Shown here: piece after piece, positions 36,576 to 44,951 of the stretch | How positions within the stretch are numbered: the stretch's first letter is position 1 | How the letters are laid out: each line of letters opens with the position of its first letter | Assembly (NCBI RefSeq): GCF_900095865.1 | Contig: NZ_FMIZ01000007.1 | Span: 124,001-188,000, forward strand | Length of the DNA: 64,000 bases | Direction: 5' to 3' | Source: Massilioclostridium coli | Lineage (GTDB): Bacteria; Bacillota; Clostridia; Oscillospirales; Ruminococcaceae | Program-made: the position numbers and the translations under genes | The notes under the pieces: model-generated | What the model was told of the DNA's origin: nothing | The model's database searches: none | What the model saw: the letters and a program-made list of their open reading frames with translations, nothing else

Positions 36576-37844
36576 ATGATTGAGAACTTTTTTTCCATTG
36601 ATGGAAAATTATTGAAGCTTGCACAGCAGGCAGAAGCAGAAGCACAGGAGGCGTTTGCCCAGATTGAAGAAAATTCCGCTTATAATGAAGCGAAAGTGCT
36701 AAAAGCATTTATTGATAATCGAGTAAGTGAAAGCCATTTTGCCGGCAGTACAGGATATGGTTATGGTGATAGAGGGCGTGAAGCGTTGGATGCTGTATTT
36801 GCCCAGGCATTGGGAGCGGAAGACGCTCTGGTTCGCCATAATTTTGTTTCTGGCACCCATGCACTTACCACTGCATTATTTGGAGTACTGCGTGCAGGGG
36901 ATACTATGGTATCCATTACTGGAAAACCCTATGACACCATGGAAGAAGTGATTGGCATCCGTGGGGAAGGGAATGGTTCCTTAAAGGATTTTGGGGTTTC
37001 TTATCGTCAGGTAGACTTGTTGGAAAATGGGGAACCCGATTATGACCAGATTCCAGAAATAGTAAAAGGGGCGAAAGTAGTTTATTTGCAGCGGTCCCGT
37101 GGATATTCTTTGCGTCCATCTTTTACAATTAAAGTGATTGAAAAAATGATTGCAGCAGCACGTTCCACGAATCCAGACGCTATTGTGGTTGTGGACAACT
37201 GTTATGGCGAATTTGTGGAAAAGAAGGAACCTTTAGCAGTTGGTGCGGATTTAATCATCGGGTCGTTGATTAAAAATCCAGGTGGCGGTATTGCGGAAAC
37301 TGGTGGCTATATTGCGGGCAGAAAAGATTTGGTAGAGTTGTGTTCCTATCGTTTAACCTGTCCGGGAATGGGAAAAGAGGTTGGCTGCACCTTAGGACAG
37401 AGCCGTTCCATGTTTATGGGGCTGTTTTTCGCGCCAAGTGTAGTGGCAAATGCTTTGAAAACTTCCTGTTTCGCTTTAAAGCTATTTGAGTTGTTAGGAT
37501 TTGAAGTGTATCCCAAATGCGGGGATCCACGTACTGATATCATTGCGGCAATCCAGTTGGGAACACCAGAAGGGTTGGTTGCGTTCTGCCAAGGAATCCA
37601 AAAGGGTTCCCCTGTGGATGCTTTTGTCGCACCGGAACCTTGGGATATGCCAGGATATGATTCGGAGGTTATTATGGCAGCGGGTGCGTTTACACTGGGT
37701 GCTTCCATTGAACTTTCCGCTGATGCTCCATTAAAGGAACCTTACGCTGTTTGGCTACAAGGAGGATTGACCTATGCCTCTGGTAAAACGGGGATTTTGC
37801 TGGCAGCCCAATCCATGTTGGAAAAAGGCCTGTTGAAATTGTAA
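36576..37844 (+). CDS. YnbB/Met_gamma_lyase-family PLP enzyme
   Basis: A 422-residue fold-type I PLP-dependent protein of the family annotated as aluminium resistance protein or methionine gamma-lyase-like. The PLP lysine is K233 in GSLIKNPGGGIAETGGY; the cofactor pocket shows HNFVSGTHALTTALFG and VVVDNCYGEF. The true substrate of the family is not settled. The ATG at 36576 follows AAGGAG by 6 bases; the longer frame has no ribosome binding site. Last gene of the murD run. Confidence 0.9.
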   Translation: MIENFFSIDGKLLKLAQQAEAEAQEAFAQIEENSAYNEAKVLKAFIDNRVSESHFAGSTGYGYGDRGREALDAVFAQALGAEDALVRHNFVSGTHALTTALFGVLRAGDTMVSITGKPYDTMEEVIGIRGEGNGSLKDFGVSYRQVDLLENGEPDYDQIPEIVKGAKVVYLQRSRGYSLRPSFTIKVIEKMIAAARSTNPDAIVVVDNCYGEFVEKKEPLAVGADLIIGSLIKNPGGGIAETGGYIAGRKDLVELCSYRLTCPGMGKEVGCTLGQSRSMFMGLFFAPSVVANALKTSCFALKLFELLGFEVYPKCGDPRTDIIAAIQLGTPEGLVAFCQGIQKGSPVDAFVAPEPWDMPGYDSEVIMAAGAFTLGASIELSADAPLKEPYAVWLQGGLTYASGKTGILLAAQSMLEKGLLKL

Positions 37845-37851
37845 AATTTCC

Positions 37852-37880
37852 TTGCTTTTTCAAATAATCTATGGTATACT
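37852..37880 (+). promoter_or_regulatory. Promoter of rplS
   Basis: TTGCTT (37852-37857), 17-base spacer, TATACT (37875-37880). It begins 8 bases after the preceding stop codon. Confidence 0.75.
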
Positions 37881-37886
37881 AATTAA

Positions 37887-38003
37887 GCATTTATCCTACC
37901 GTCGTGCGGCTTGCCGTAAGGACGAGAGTTTATGCCGAATCAAATAAGCATGAAACCGGACAGTCCTCTGCCAATTGGGCAAGAATGTCCCTAAAAATTA
38001 GGA
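37887..38003 (+). promoter_or_regulatory. Structured 5' leader of rplS, probable L19 leader
   Basis: About 120 bases between promoter and start codon with a hairpin CGGC-TT-GCCG (near 37910) and a two-step stem GGACA (37958-37962) / TGTCC (37986-37990) enclosing TGCC-AATT-GGGCA. Firmicutes rplS genes often carry a protein-binding L19 leader; assignment here is by position and structure, not by a model search. Confidence 0.5.
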
Positions 38004-38010
38004 GGAAATT

Positions 38011-38352
38011 ATGGACGCTTTAAAATTGATCCATGAATCAAGCATGAAAAAAGAACTGCCTGTTGTTAACGTTGGTGACACAGTAAGAGTTCACGTTCTC
38101 ATCAAAGAGGGCGACAAAGAGAGAATTCAGGTATTTGAAGGAACTGTTATCGCTAAAAAACACGGCGGTGTTTCCGAAACCTTCACAGTTCGTCGTATCG
38201 CTTACGGCGTAGGCGTTGAAAGGGTATTCCCAATTCACTCACCTCATGTTGCAAAAGTAGAATTAGTTCGCTCTGGTAAAGTTCGCCGTGGTAAACTGTA
38301 CTACCTGCGTGACAGAGTTGGTAAAGCTGCTAAAGTTAAAGAAAAAATCTAA
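38011..38352 (+). CDS. rplS: 50S ribosomal protein L19
   Basis: A 113-residue ribosomal protein at the 30S-50S interface. [33 protein letters not shown] and the C-terminal [27 protein letters not shown] are diagnostic. AGGAGG precedes the ATG. It is transcribed alone here rather than with rpsP, rimM and trmD, and ends in its own terminator. Confidence 0.97.
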   Translation: MDALKLIHESSMKKELPVVNVGDTVRVHVLIKEGDKERIQVFEGTVIAKKHGGVSETFTVRRIAYGVGVERVFPIHSPHVAKVELVRSGKVRRGKLYYLRDRVGKAAKVKEKI

Positions 38353-38365
38353 TTTTACTAAACAG

Positions 38366-38400
38366 AAAACACCCTGTATTTTTACAGGGTGTTTTTGTTT
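38366..38400 (+). terminator. Terminator of rplS
   Basis: AAAACACCCTGTA (38366-38378), TTTT loop, TACAGGGTGTTTT (38383-38395), then T-rich. Confidence 0.9.
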
Positions 38401-38625
38401 TATTATGAACTTTTAAACAGAAACATATAGTGTGATTTGCTAAATATGTAGTTTACAATCTTCATACCTAATCATTTCATTCTATTTAGGGATAAAAATC
38501 CTGTTTCTGTAACGGAGCATGAAGAGATACCGTTCTTAAAAACAAAATCCATAGAACTTTGCCGAAAGAATCCAATAAAATTTCTAGGGAATAAATTGGT
38601 TGATTTTTTAAAATGTAGGGATATT

Positions 38626-39045
38626 TTATTCCTGTTCAGCTGCTTTTTGAGCAATTGCTAAAATTTCTGGAAAATGTTTTTTCATATTGATCGGTTTCAA
38701 GCTGGTTGTTGTCCAGGCATGTTTGGTAAATCCAAAATTGATTGGCTTCTCTTCCCCGTTGCGGTACACTTCATATCCAAATTCAATACGGGAAGGGGTT
38801 AGTTTTGTAATCCTAGTACAGATGGTCAGCTCATCTTCATAATAAGCAGAACTTTTGTAGGTAGAACCCAATTCCAATAGTGGAAGCATCACACCGGCTT
38901 GTTCCATTTCAGAGTAGGTCATACCTGCCTGTTTGATAAAATCTGTCCTTGCTGCCTCATACCATACTGGGTAAACAGAATGGTGGATAATCCCCATCTG
39001 GTCTGTTTCTGCATAGCGGGCAATAATTTTTGTTTTTGAAACCAT
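38626..39045 (-). CDS. YbgC/FadM-type acyl-CoA thioesterase (hotdog fold)
   Basis: A 139-residue 4HBT-family protein. The catalytic-aspartate segment YAETDQMGIIHHSVYPVWYEAAR (about 9-32) fits the YbgC branch, followed by the beta-sheet ELTICTRITKLTPSRIEFGYEV. It should hydrolyse short or medium acyl-CoA thioesters in the cytoplasm; exact substrate unknown. Start ATG at 39045 with a GAGGTG-type site upstream. Single gene, with no clear terminator. Confidence 0.88.
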   Translation of the reverse strand: MVSKTKIIARYAETDQMGIIHHSVYPVWYEAARTDFIKQAGMTYSEMEQAGVMLPLLELGSTYKSSAYYEDELTICTRITKLTPSRIEFGYEVYRNGEEKPINFGFTKHAWTTTSLKPINMKKHFPEILAIAQKAAEQE

Positions 39046-39258
39046 TTGTTACACCTCATTTATGACAAGAAATAAATAGGAAACTTGAATTAGAACCTTT
39101 GAAATCCTTTATTTTTCATCATATCGCCTTTCTTTTTATTTGTCAAATCAGTATTGTTGGAAAAAAGAATTTTACATTACATTCCTACCTTTTTAGCGTA
39201 AAATATGGTATACTGACAATAGATTACCTTACTATTTGAATGGAAAGGGGGGCATTAT

Positions 39259-40245
39259 ATGAATCGGGAATTGGTTCGTCATTTTGAACCGGTAACAGCG
39301 GAAGAACAGCATATTTTGGAACGGATGAAACATGGGGTAAAGCGGATAGAGAAAGATTTATATACCTCTACAAAAGGATTTACAGTGGAAAGTAAAAAAA
39401 TGATGCAAAAAACTGGAGTTTTAATTGATATCCGTCCCCATACCCGTTTTATTTCTTTTCCAAAGCATAGCCATAACTATATAGAAATTCTGTATATGTG
39501 TTCTGGTAGGACCAAGCATATTATCAATGGCAATATAGAGGTTACTTTAAATACAGGGGATTTGCTGTTTTTAAACCAATATTCTACCCATGAGGTGTTG
39601 CCTGCCAGTATTGATGATATTGGAATTAATTTTATTGTATTGCCGGAATTTTTTGATGTGACATTTGGAATGTTGGAAAAAGAAAATGTATTAAGCAATT
39701 TTATTATTAGCACTTTATGCCATAACGTTAATGATTCTAACTATTTGCACTTTAAAGTGGCAGATGTTTTACCAATACAGAATTTGGTGGAAAACCTGGT
39801 ATGGTCGATTGTTTATCCACAGGAAAATGACCAGGAAATTAACCAAACTACAATGGGTCTGCTGTTTATGCAGCTATTAAATTATACAGATACTATTGAG
39901 CAGGTAAACCCAAACCAATATAAAAATTCTATTGTGATGAAATCCTTAAAATATATTGAGGAAAATTATAAAGAGGCCAGTTTGACAGAATTGGCTGCTA
40001 AATTAAACCAGTCTGTTTCTAATTTAAGTAAACTAATTAAAGAACAGACCCATTCTACTTTTAAAGAACTGCTACAAACTAAACGGTTACACCAGGCAGA
40101 ACGGCTGCTTAATAACACAAGAATACCAATTACAGATATTATTGGGGCTGTAGGATACGATAATACCAGTTATTTTTACCGGATTTTCCGTGAAAAATAT
40201 CATATGAGCCCAAAAGATTATCGCCGCTATCATCAAGGAAAATAA
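39259..40245 (+). CDS. AraC-family regulator, likely of rhamnose isomerase
   Basis: A 328-residue regulator. A cupin-type sensor domain (about 55-150) contains FPKHSHNYIEILYMCSGRTKHIINGN and LNTGDLLFLNQYSTHEV. The C-terminal double helix-turn-helix (about 225-325) begins with IEENYKEASLTELAAKLNQSVSNLSKLIK and ends with DIIGAVGYDNTSYFYRIFREKYHMSPKDYRR. AAAGGGGGG precedes the ATG. It sits directly before rhaA in the same direction, separated by a terminator and a promoter; control of rhamnose use is inferred from this position and from the RhaR-like cupin layout. Confidence 0.88.
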   Translation: MNRELVRHFEPVTAEEQHILERMKHGVKRIEKDLYTSTKGFTVESKKMMQKTGVLIDIRPHTRFISFPKHSHNYIEILYMCSGRTKHIINGNIEVTLNTGDLLFLNQYSTHEVLPASIDDIGINFIVLPEFFDVTFGMLEKENVLSNFIISTLCHNVNDSNYLHFKVADVLPIQNLVENLVWSIVYPQENDQEINQTTMGLLFMQLLNYTDTIEQVNPNQYKNSIVMKSLKYIEENYKEASLTELAAKLNQSVSNLSKLIKEQTHSTFKELLQTKRLHQAERLLNNTRIPITDIIGAVGYDNTSYFYRIFREKYHMSPKDYRRYHQGK

Positions 40246-40280
40246 GGACGTAAATTTGATAAAATTACGTCCTTGTTTTA
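40244..40280 (+). terminator. Terminator of the araC-type gene
   Basis: AAGGACGTAA (40244-40253) and TTACGTCCTT (40265-40274) form a 10-bp stem followed by GTTTTA. It begins inside the stop codon and its distal arm overlaps the -35 of the rhaA promoter. Confidence 0.75.
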
Positions 40281-40301
40281 TCGCGAAAAAACTCGTATAA
40301 T
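40273..40301 (+). promoter_or_regulatory. Promoter of rhaA
   Basis: TTGTTT (40273-40278), 17-base spacer, TATAAT (40296-40301). The weak -35 would suit an activator such as the upstream AraC protein. Confidence 0.7.
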
Positions 40302-40353
40302 ACAAGTACTAACAGACGAAAAAGTCAAAATAACTAATGGAGGAATAAAAATT

Positions 40354-41616
40354 ATGTACGATGTGAACAAAGGCTACGAAGTAGCAAAAGAATTTTACGC
40401 TCAGTACGGCATTGATGTTGATGAAGCAATTAAAATTTGTAATGAAACACCAATTTCTATGCACTGCTGGCAAGGCGATGATGTTATCGGTTTTGAAAAA
40501 AAAGAGGGCGGATTAACCGGTGGTATTCAAACAACAGGTAACTATCCTGGTAAAGCTAGAACTCCAGAAGAACTGCGCGCTGACATGGAAATGGCTATGA
40601 AATTTATCCCAGGTGTGAAAAAAGTAAACCTGCACGCAAACTATCTGGAAGCGGATACTTTTGTAGACCGTAATGAAATCGAACCAAAACACTTTGAAAA
40701 ATGGGCTGATTGGGCTGTAGAAAAAGGTATTGGCTTGGATTTCAACCCTACATATTTCTCTCATCCAAAGAGTGAAGTAGCTACTTTGTCTTCCGCTGAT
40801 GAAGATATCCGTAAATTCTGGATTGAACACGGTATCCGTTGCCGTAGAATTGGTGATTATTTCGCAAAAAGAACTGGTAAACCATGTGTTATCAATCACT
40901 GGACACCAGATGGGGACAAAGAATTCCCAGTTGATACAATTAGCCCTAGACTGCGTATGAAAGACAGCTATGACCAAATTTTTGAAGCAACGAAAGATGT
41001 AACAGGTGTTATTGATGGTATTGAATCTAAAGTATTTGGTATTGGTGCTGAAAGCTATACAGTAGGTTCCCATGAATTTTGCATGGGCTATGTAATGAGC
41101 AAAGGTATTGACCATATTATCATGACTCTGGATACCGGCCACTATCATCCAACCGAAGTTGTTTCTGCGAAATTAGGTGCTGTTTACGCATTTTCTGATA
41201 ATGTATTACTGCACGTTTCCCGTCCAGTTCGTTGGGACTCTGACCATGTAGTAAACTTTGATGATGAAACAAGAGCGATTATGGAAGAACTGGTTCGCTT
41301 GGGCAAATTGGATAAAACTTATATTGCAACAGACTTCTTTGATGCTTCTATCAACCGTGTTGTTGCTTGGGTTAACGGTTTGAGAAACGTTAGAAAAGCA
41401 ATCTTAGCAGCTCTGTTACAGCCAGTAGCTATGATGAAAGATTTGGAAGCAAAAGGCGATAACAGCTCTAGATTGGCTGTTACACAAGAATTTAAAGCTG
41501 CTCCTTTCAATCTGGTTTGGGATTATTACTGTGCAAAAGAAAATGCAGGCGTAGGTCTGGAATGGTTGGAAGAAGTAAAAGAATACGAAAAAAATGTTCA
41601 ATCTAAGAGAGGCTAA
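40354..41616 (+). CDS. rhaA: L-rhamnose isomerase
   Basis: A 420-residue metal-dependent isomerase that converts L-rhamnose to L-rhamnulose. SMHCWQGDDVIGFE, TGNYPGKARTPEELRADMEMA, VNLHANYLE, INHWTPDGDKEFPVDTISPR, MTLDTGHYHPTEVVSAKL and HVSRPVRWDSDHVV are hallmark segments containing the metal ligands. ATG at 40354 follows GGAGGA by 9 bases; the open frame further upstream covers the promoter. Rhamnulokinase and aldolase genes are not adjacent. Together with the secreted rhamnosidase at 1028 it indicates rhamnoside use. Confidence 0.96.
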   Translation: MYDVNKGYEVAKEFYAQYGIDVDEAIKICNETPISMHCWQGDDVIGFEKKEGGLTGGIQTTGNYPGKARTPEELRADMEMAMKFIPGVKKVNLHANYLEADTFVDRNEIEPKHFEKWADWAVEKGIGLDFNPTYFSHPKSEVATLSSADEDIRKFWIEHGIRCRRIGDYFAKRTGKPCVINHWTPDGDKEFPVDTISPRLRMKDSYDQIFEATKDVTGVIDGIESKVFGIGAESYTVGSHEFCMGYVMSKGIDHIIMTLDTGHYHPTEVVSAKLGAVYAFSDNVLLHVSRPVRWDSDHVVNFDDETRAIMEELVRLGKLDKTYIATDFFDASINRVVAWVNGLRNVRKAILAALLQPVAMMKDLEAKGDNSSRLAVTQEFKAAPFNLVWDYYCAKENAGVGLEWLEEVKEYEKNVQSKRG

Positions 41617-41666
41617 TTGATTTAGAATTTTATTTTCGTATGGCTTTTTCGTCAAAAACGTATTAT

Positions 41667-41700
41667 AAAAACAGGCGGTTGGATTACCGCCTGTTTTTTT
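41667..41700 (+). terminator. Terminator of rhaA
   Basis: AAAAACAGGCGGT (41667-41679) / ACCGCCTGTTTTT (41686-41698), perfect 13-bp stem and T run. Confidence 0.92.
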
Positions 41701-42008
41701 ATGGGTGTATTAGCTCAGTCCATAACCCCTTTATCACTTATTTCGTAAATATATCTTTACATCTGTTCCAGGAATAAACTTATCAATGAGGATATTTTTA
41801 TATTGGTAGTTTATCCACCAAAAAATAGCTGATATATTTATAGTAGCAATACCAAAAATTTTTGGATATTGGAAAAGAAATAGCATCTATTTTTCTTTAT
41901 AAAATAAGGAATTGGTGAAATAGCAAAGAGATTTCCTGAAAAATTACTGTTCATCTTTCATAACGGCATACCCCTTGAAAATGTTGAATGGAGAGAACAG
42001 AAAAATCC

Positions 42009-42037
42009 TTGAATATCAGCAAATTTTATGCTATAGT
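42009..42037 (+). promoter_or_regulatory. Promoter of the ABC-F gene
   Basis: TTGAAT (42009-42014), 17-base spacer, TATAGT (42032-42037). Confidence 0.7.
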
Positions 42038-42071
42038 GAAGAAAGATTTTTTCTGATTTTTGGAGGAATAA

Positions 42072-43625
42072 ATGAGTATTTTAACGGTAGAACATGTAAG
42101 CCATGGTTTTGGGGCTAGAAAAATTTTAGAAGACGCTTCGTTCCGTTTATTAAAAGGGGAGCATATTGGGCTAGTTGGAGCCAATGGGGAAGGAAAAACC
42201 ACCTTTTTAAATATTATTACAGGAAAATTGATGCCGGATGAAGGGAATATTAGCTGGTGCAAACGGATTACCACCGGCTATTTAGACCAGTATAGCACTT
42301 TAACTCCTGGAAAAACAATCCGTGAAGTATTACGGGAAGCGTTCCAATACCTGTTTGATTTGGAACAGGAAATGATGGAACTGTATGATAAAATGGGGGA
42401 CTGTTCTCCGGAAGAAATGGATGCTATGATGGAAGACGTCGGGGAAATCCAAGAAACATTGGAACACAATGGGTTTTATATCATAGATTCCAAAATTGAG
42501 GAATACGCCAATGGTTTAGGCTTAGGAGAAATCGGACTGGACCGGGATGTAACCGAACTCAGTGGCGGACAGCGAGCCAAAGTGCTATTAACAAAATTGT
42601 TATTGCAAAACCCAATGATTTTGATTTTGGACGAACCTACTAACTTTTTGGATGAAAACCATATCGCTTGGCTGAAAAACTTTTTAAAGAACTATGAGAA
42701 TGCCTTTATTTTGGTTTCCCATGATATTCCATTTTTAAACGATGTAGTGAATGTGATTTACCATGTAGAAAATGCTGTTTTGACCCGTTATACTGGAAAC
42801 TATGAGCAGTTTAAGGAAATGTATGAGCTAAAAAAACGCCAACTGGAACAGGCATATGAAAAGCAGCAAAAAGAAATTGCCCATCTAGAAGATTTTATCG
42901 CAAGGAACAAGGCCAGGGTTGCTACAACCAACATGGCAAAAAGCCGTCAAAAAAAGCTAGACAAAATGGAATTAATTGAATTGGCAAAAGAAAAAATAAA
43001 ACCCAGTTTTTCCTTCCGTACGGCTAGAACGCCAGGACGTTGCGTCATAACAGCGGAAAATTTAGTAATTGGATATGATTCCCCATTGACAAAACCACTG
43101 AACTTTATATTGGAACGTAACCAAAAAGTTGCGGTAAAAGGGGTAAATGGTTTAGGAAAAACTACCTTATTAAAAACCCTACTGGGCATACAGCCTGCAA
43201 TTTCCGGAAAAGTAGAACTAGACCAATTTGTAGAAGTGGGGTATTTTGAACAGGAAGTGCCGGATTCTTCAAAGACAGCATTGGATACCATTTGGGAAGA
43301 ATATCCCAGCATGACCAATGCGGAGGTACGGGCAGCTTTAGCAAGATGTGGGTTGACCACGGAACATATTACCAGCCAGATGAAAGTATTATCCGGTGGT
43401 GAAAATGCGAAAGTACGCCTTTGTTCATTAATGTTAAAAGAATGCAATCTATTGGTGTTGGACGAACCGACCAACCACTTGGACGTAGACGCCAAAGAAG
43501 AATTGAAAAAAGCAATCCGTGAGTTTAAAGGAACAGTATTATTAGTAAGCCATGAACCAGAATTTTACCAGGATGTTGCAACCGAAATTTGGAATGTAGA
43601 AGATTGGACCACAAAAATTGTGTAG
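42072..43625 (+). CDS. ABC-F family ATP-binding protein
   Basis: A 517-residue cytoplasmic twin-ATPase without membrane segments. First domain: Walker A GANGEGKT (36-43), signature LSGGQRAKV, Walker B ILILDEPTNFLD. Second domain: Walker A GVNGLGKT (about 357-364), signature LSGGENAKVRL, Walker B LLVLDEPTNHLD. The linker between them (about 240-330) is a charged helical pair, the P-site tRNA interaction motif of ABC-F proteins. Such proteins act on the ribosome, as translation factors or antibiotic protectors; which one cannot be told from sequence alone. GGAGGA precedes the ATG. Confidence 0.92.
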   Translation: MSILTVEHVSHGFGARKILEDASFRLLKGEHIGLVGANGEGKTTFLNIITGKLMPDEGNISWCKRITTGYLDQYSTLTPGKTIREVLREAFQYLFDLEQEMMELYDKMGDCSPEEMDAMMEDVGEIQETLEHNGFYIIDSKIEEYANGLGLGEIGLDRDVTELSGGQRAKVLLTKLLLQNPMILILDEPTNFLDENHIAWLKNFLKNYENAFILVSHDIPFLNDVVNVIYHVENAVLTRYTGNYEQFKEMYELKKRQLEQAYEKQQKEIAHLEDFIARNKARVATTNMAKSRQKKLDKMELIELAKEKIKPSFSFRTARTPGRCVITAENLVIGYDSPLTKPLNFILERNQKVAVKGVNGLGKTTLLKTLLGIQPAISGKVELDQFVEVGYFEQEVPDSSKTALDTIWEEYPSMTNAEVRAALARCGLTTEHITSQMKVLSGGENAKVRLCSLMLKECNLLVLDEPTNHLDVDAKEELKKAIREFKGTVLLVSHEPEFYQDVATEIWNVEDWTTKIV

Positions 43626-43651
43626 TGGCATCGAAAATTTTTCTTAACAAT

Positions 43652-43698
43652 AATAACCTGAGACATAGCCTCGTTTATGTTTCAGGTTTTACTTTTTC
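43652..43698 (+). terminator. Terminator of the ABC-F gene
   Basis: AACCTGAGACATA pairs with TATGTTTCAGGTT (one wobble), then TTTACTTTTTC. Confidence 0.75.
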
Positions 43699-43765
43699 TC
43701 TATTATTCTTCCATATCTAGGATAAAATTGATGAGTATCCTAAATATAAATTTGAAGGAATTGCC

Positions 43766-44047
43766 ATGAAGTTTGCATTCTTCATTATGGACACTGTGCA
43801 GCCAAAAGATCAGGCTGCTATCCACAACGGGGCAGCCCAGATAATAGGGGTAACCAATTTAACAGAGGCGTGTGAAGTGGCAAAGCAGCTATATGAAAAT
43901 GGGGTTGCTTGTATTGAGTTGTGTGGGGCTTTTGGTGAATCTGGGGCGAAAGAGATTATCCATGCTACCAAAAATAAAATTCCCATTGGTTATATCACAC
44001 ATTTACCAGAACAGGATACCATTTATCAATCCGCTTTTTCAAAATAA
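43766..44047 (+). CDS. DUF6506-like small protein
   Basis: A 93-residue soluble protein. The segments EACEVAKQLYENGVACIELCGAFG and IPIGYITHLP match the pattern of DUF6506 proteins, whose function is unknown; the layout suggests a small alpha/beta barrel-like fragment. GAAGGAA precedes the ATG. It stands between the ABC-F gene and eutS, but a separate promoter in front of eutS means it need not belong to that unit. Confidence 0.65.
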   Translation: MKFAFFIMDTVQPKDQAAIHNGAAQIIGVTNLTEACEVAKQLYENGVACIELCGAFGESGAKEIIHATKNKIPIGYITHLPEQDTIYQSAFSK

Positions 44048-44079
44048 AATTGCTAACAACCCTTTATCGAAGTTATGCC

Positions 44080-44108
44080 TTGACATCGGACGGAGAAAGT
44101 TCTACAAT
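44080..44108 (+). promoter_or_regulatory. Promoter of eutS-eutP
   Basis: TTGACA (44080-44085), 17-base spacer, TACAAT (44103-44108). There is no ANTAR-type tandem hairpin or cobalamin riboswitch before eutS, unlike many Firmicutes eut operons. Confidence 0.75.
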
Positions 44109-44152
44109 AATATTATGATACAAGATGAACAGAACAGGAGAATGTTTGATAT

Positions 44153-44503
44153 ATGGATAACCAACAGAAACAAAGGATTATCCAGGAATTTGTTCCTGGT
44201 AAACAAATTACTCTTGCCCATATTATTGCGAACCCTGTACAGGAATTGTGCGAAAAGCTTGGTATGATTGATATGGACAATGAGGCAATTGGCGTTATGA
44301 CGATTACACCAACCGAAGCTGTTATTATTGGTGCGGATGTGGCTTCCAAAGCAGGTGGTGTTTCTATTGCGTTTGTAGACCGTTTTAATGGCTCTTTGGT
44401 AGTGTCTGGGGATGTGGATGCGGTGGAATCTTCTGTAGACGCTGTGTTGGATGTATTGGGCAATAAAATGCATTTTGATACAGTGCCAATTACAAGGACC
44501 TGA
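44153..44503 (+). CDS. eutS: EutS-type bacterial microcompartment shell protein
   Basis: A 116-residue BMC-domain protein of the circularly permuted EutS/PduU type. EFVPGKQITLAHIIANP at the N-terminus forms the small beta-barrel strand region and GVMTITPTEAVIIGADVASKAGGVSIAFVDRFNGSLVVSGDVDAVESSV is the BMC core. Hexamers of this family are minor shell tiles or pore covers. An AGGAG lies 13 bases before the ATG, slightly far. It shares one base with eutP (TGATG). No catalytic or other shell genes are next to it. Confidence 0.92.
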   Translation: MDNQQKQRIIQEFVPGKQITLAHIIANPVQELCEKLGMIDMDNEAIGVMTITPTEAVIIGADVASKAGGVSIAFVDRFNGSLVVSGDVDAVESSVDAVLDVLGNKMHFDTVPITRT

Positions 44504-44940
44504 TGCCGATGAAAAAGATGATGTTTGTTGGGGCAGTCAGTGCTGGAAAAACCACCCTTTGCCAAGCTGTCCACAATTGGGAGTTAAAATATAAAAAAAC
44601 CCAGCAGGTAGAATTTTTAAACAATATTATTGATACACCAGGGGAATATGCGGAATTCCGTATTGATTACCGGGTGTTGGCGATTACTGCGGCAAATGCC
44701 GATGTGGTAGTGTTGCTGCAATCGGTCAGCGATAAAAGGAATATTTACGCACCTGGATTTTGCAGCATGTTTAACCGTCCCTGTATTGGTGTTGTAACGA
44801 AGATTGATTTGGCAGAAGATGAAAAAGAGCTGATCAATGCGGAGAAAAAGCTGCGCCATGCCGGATGTACAAAAATTTTCCGTTTAAGTAGTGTAACCCA
44901 GGAAGGGATTAAAGAGTTCCGAGAATTTATGGAACAATAG
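44503..44940 (+). CDS. eutP: EutP/PduV-family P-loop GTPase
   Basis: A 145-residue small Ras-like protein. P-loop GAVSAGKT (10-17), switch region FLNNIIDTPGEYAEFR, and the NKxD-like guanine-specificity motif TKIDLAE (about 105). PduV/EutP proteins are associated with microcompartments in enteric bacteria; some have acetate kinase activity, so the role here is uncertain. The internal ATG at 44509 is an alternative start. Coupled to eutS. Confidence 0.9.
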   Translation: MPMKKMMFVGAVSAGKTTLCQAVHNWELKYKKTQQVEFLNNIIDTPGEYAEFRIDYRVLAITAANADVVVLLQSVSDKRNIYAPGFCSMFNRPCIGVVTKIDLAEDEKELINAEKKLRHAGCTKIFRLSSVTQEGIKEFREFMEQ

Positions 44941-44951
44941 GTGTTAATAAA

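Larger units (their letters stand above)
41617..42071. other. Intergenic region, 455 bp
   Basis: Holds the rhaA terminator at the left and the ABC-F promoter (42009-42037) at the right. Between 41740 and 41990 nothing recognisable was found. Confidence 0.5.

Noticed and set aside
38472-38654. 60-codon minus-strand open frame after the thioesterase gene
   Set aside because: Overlaps the thioesterase 3' end, lacks a ribosome binding site and looks like translated AT-rich spacer.
41701-41730. tRNA-like 5' sequence (GGTGTATTAGCTCAGT)
   Set aside because: Only the first 17 or so bases resemble a tRNA; the D-arm does not close and no anticodon or T-arm follows, so it is not a tRNA gene and is too short to call an attachment site.
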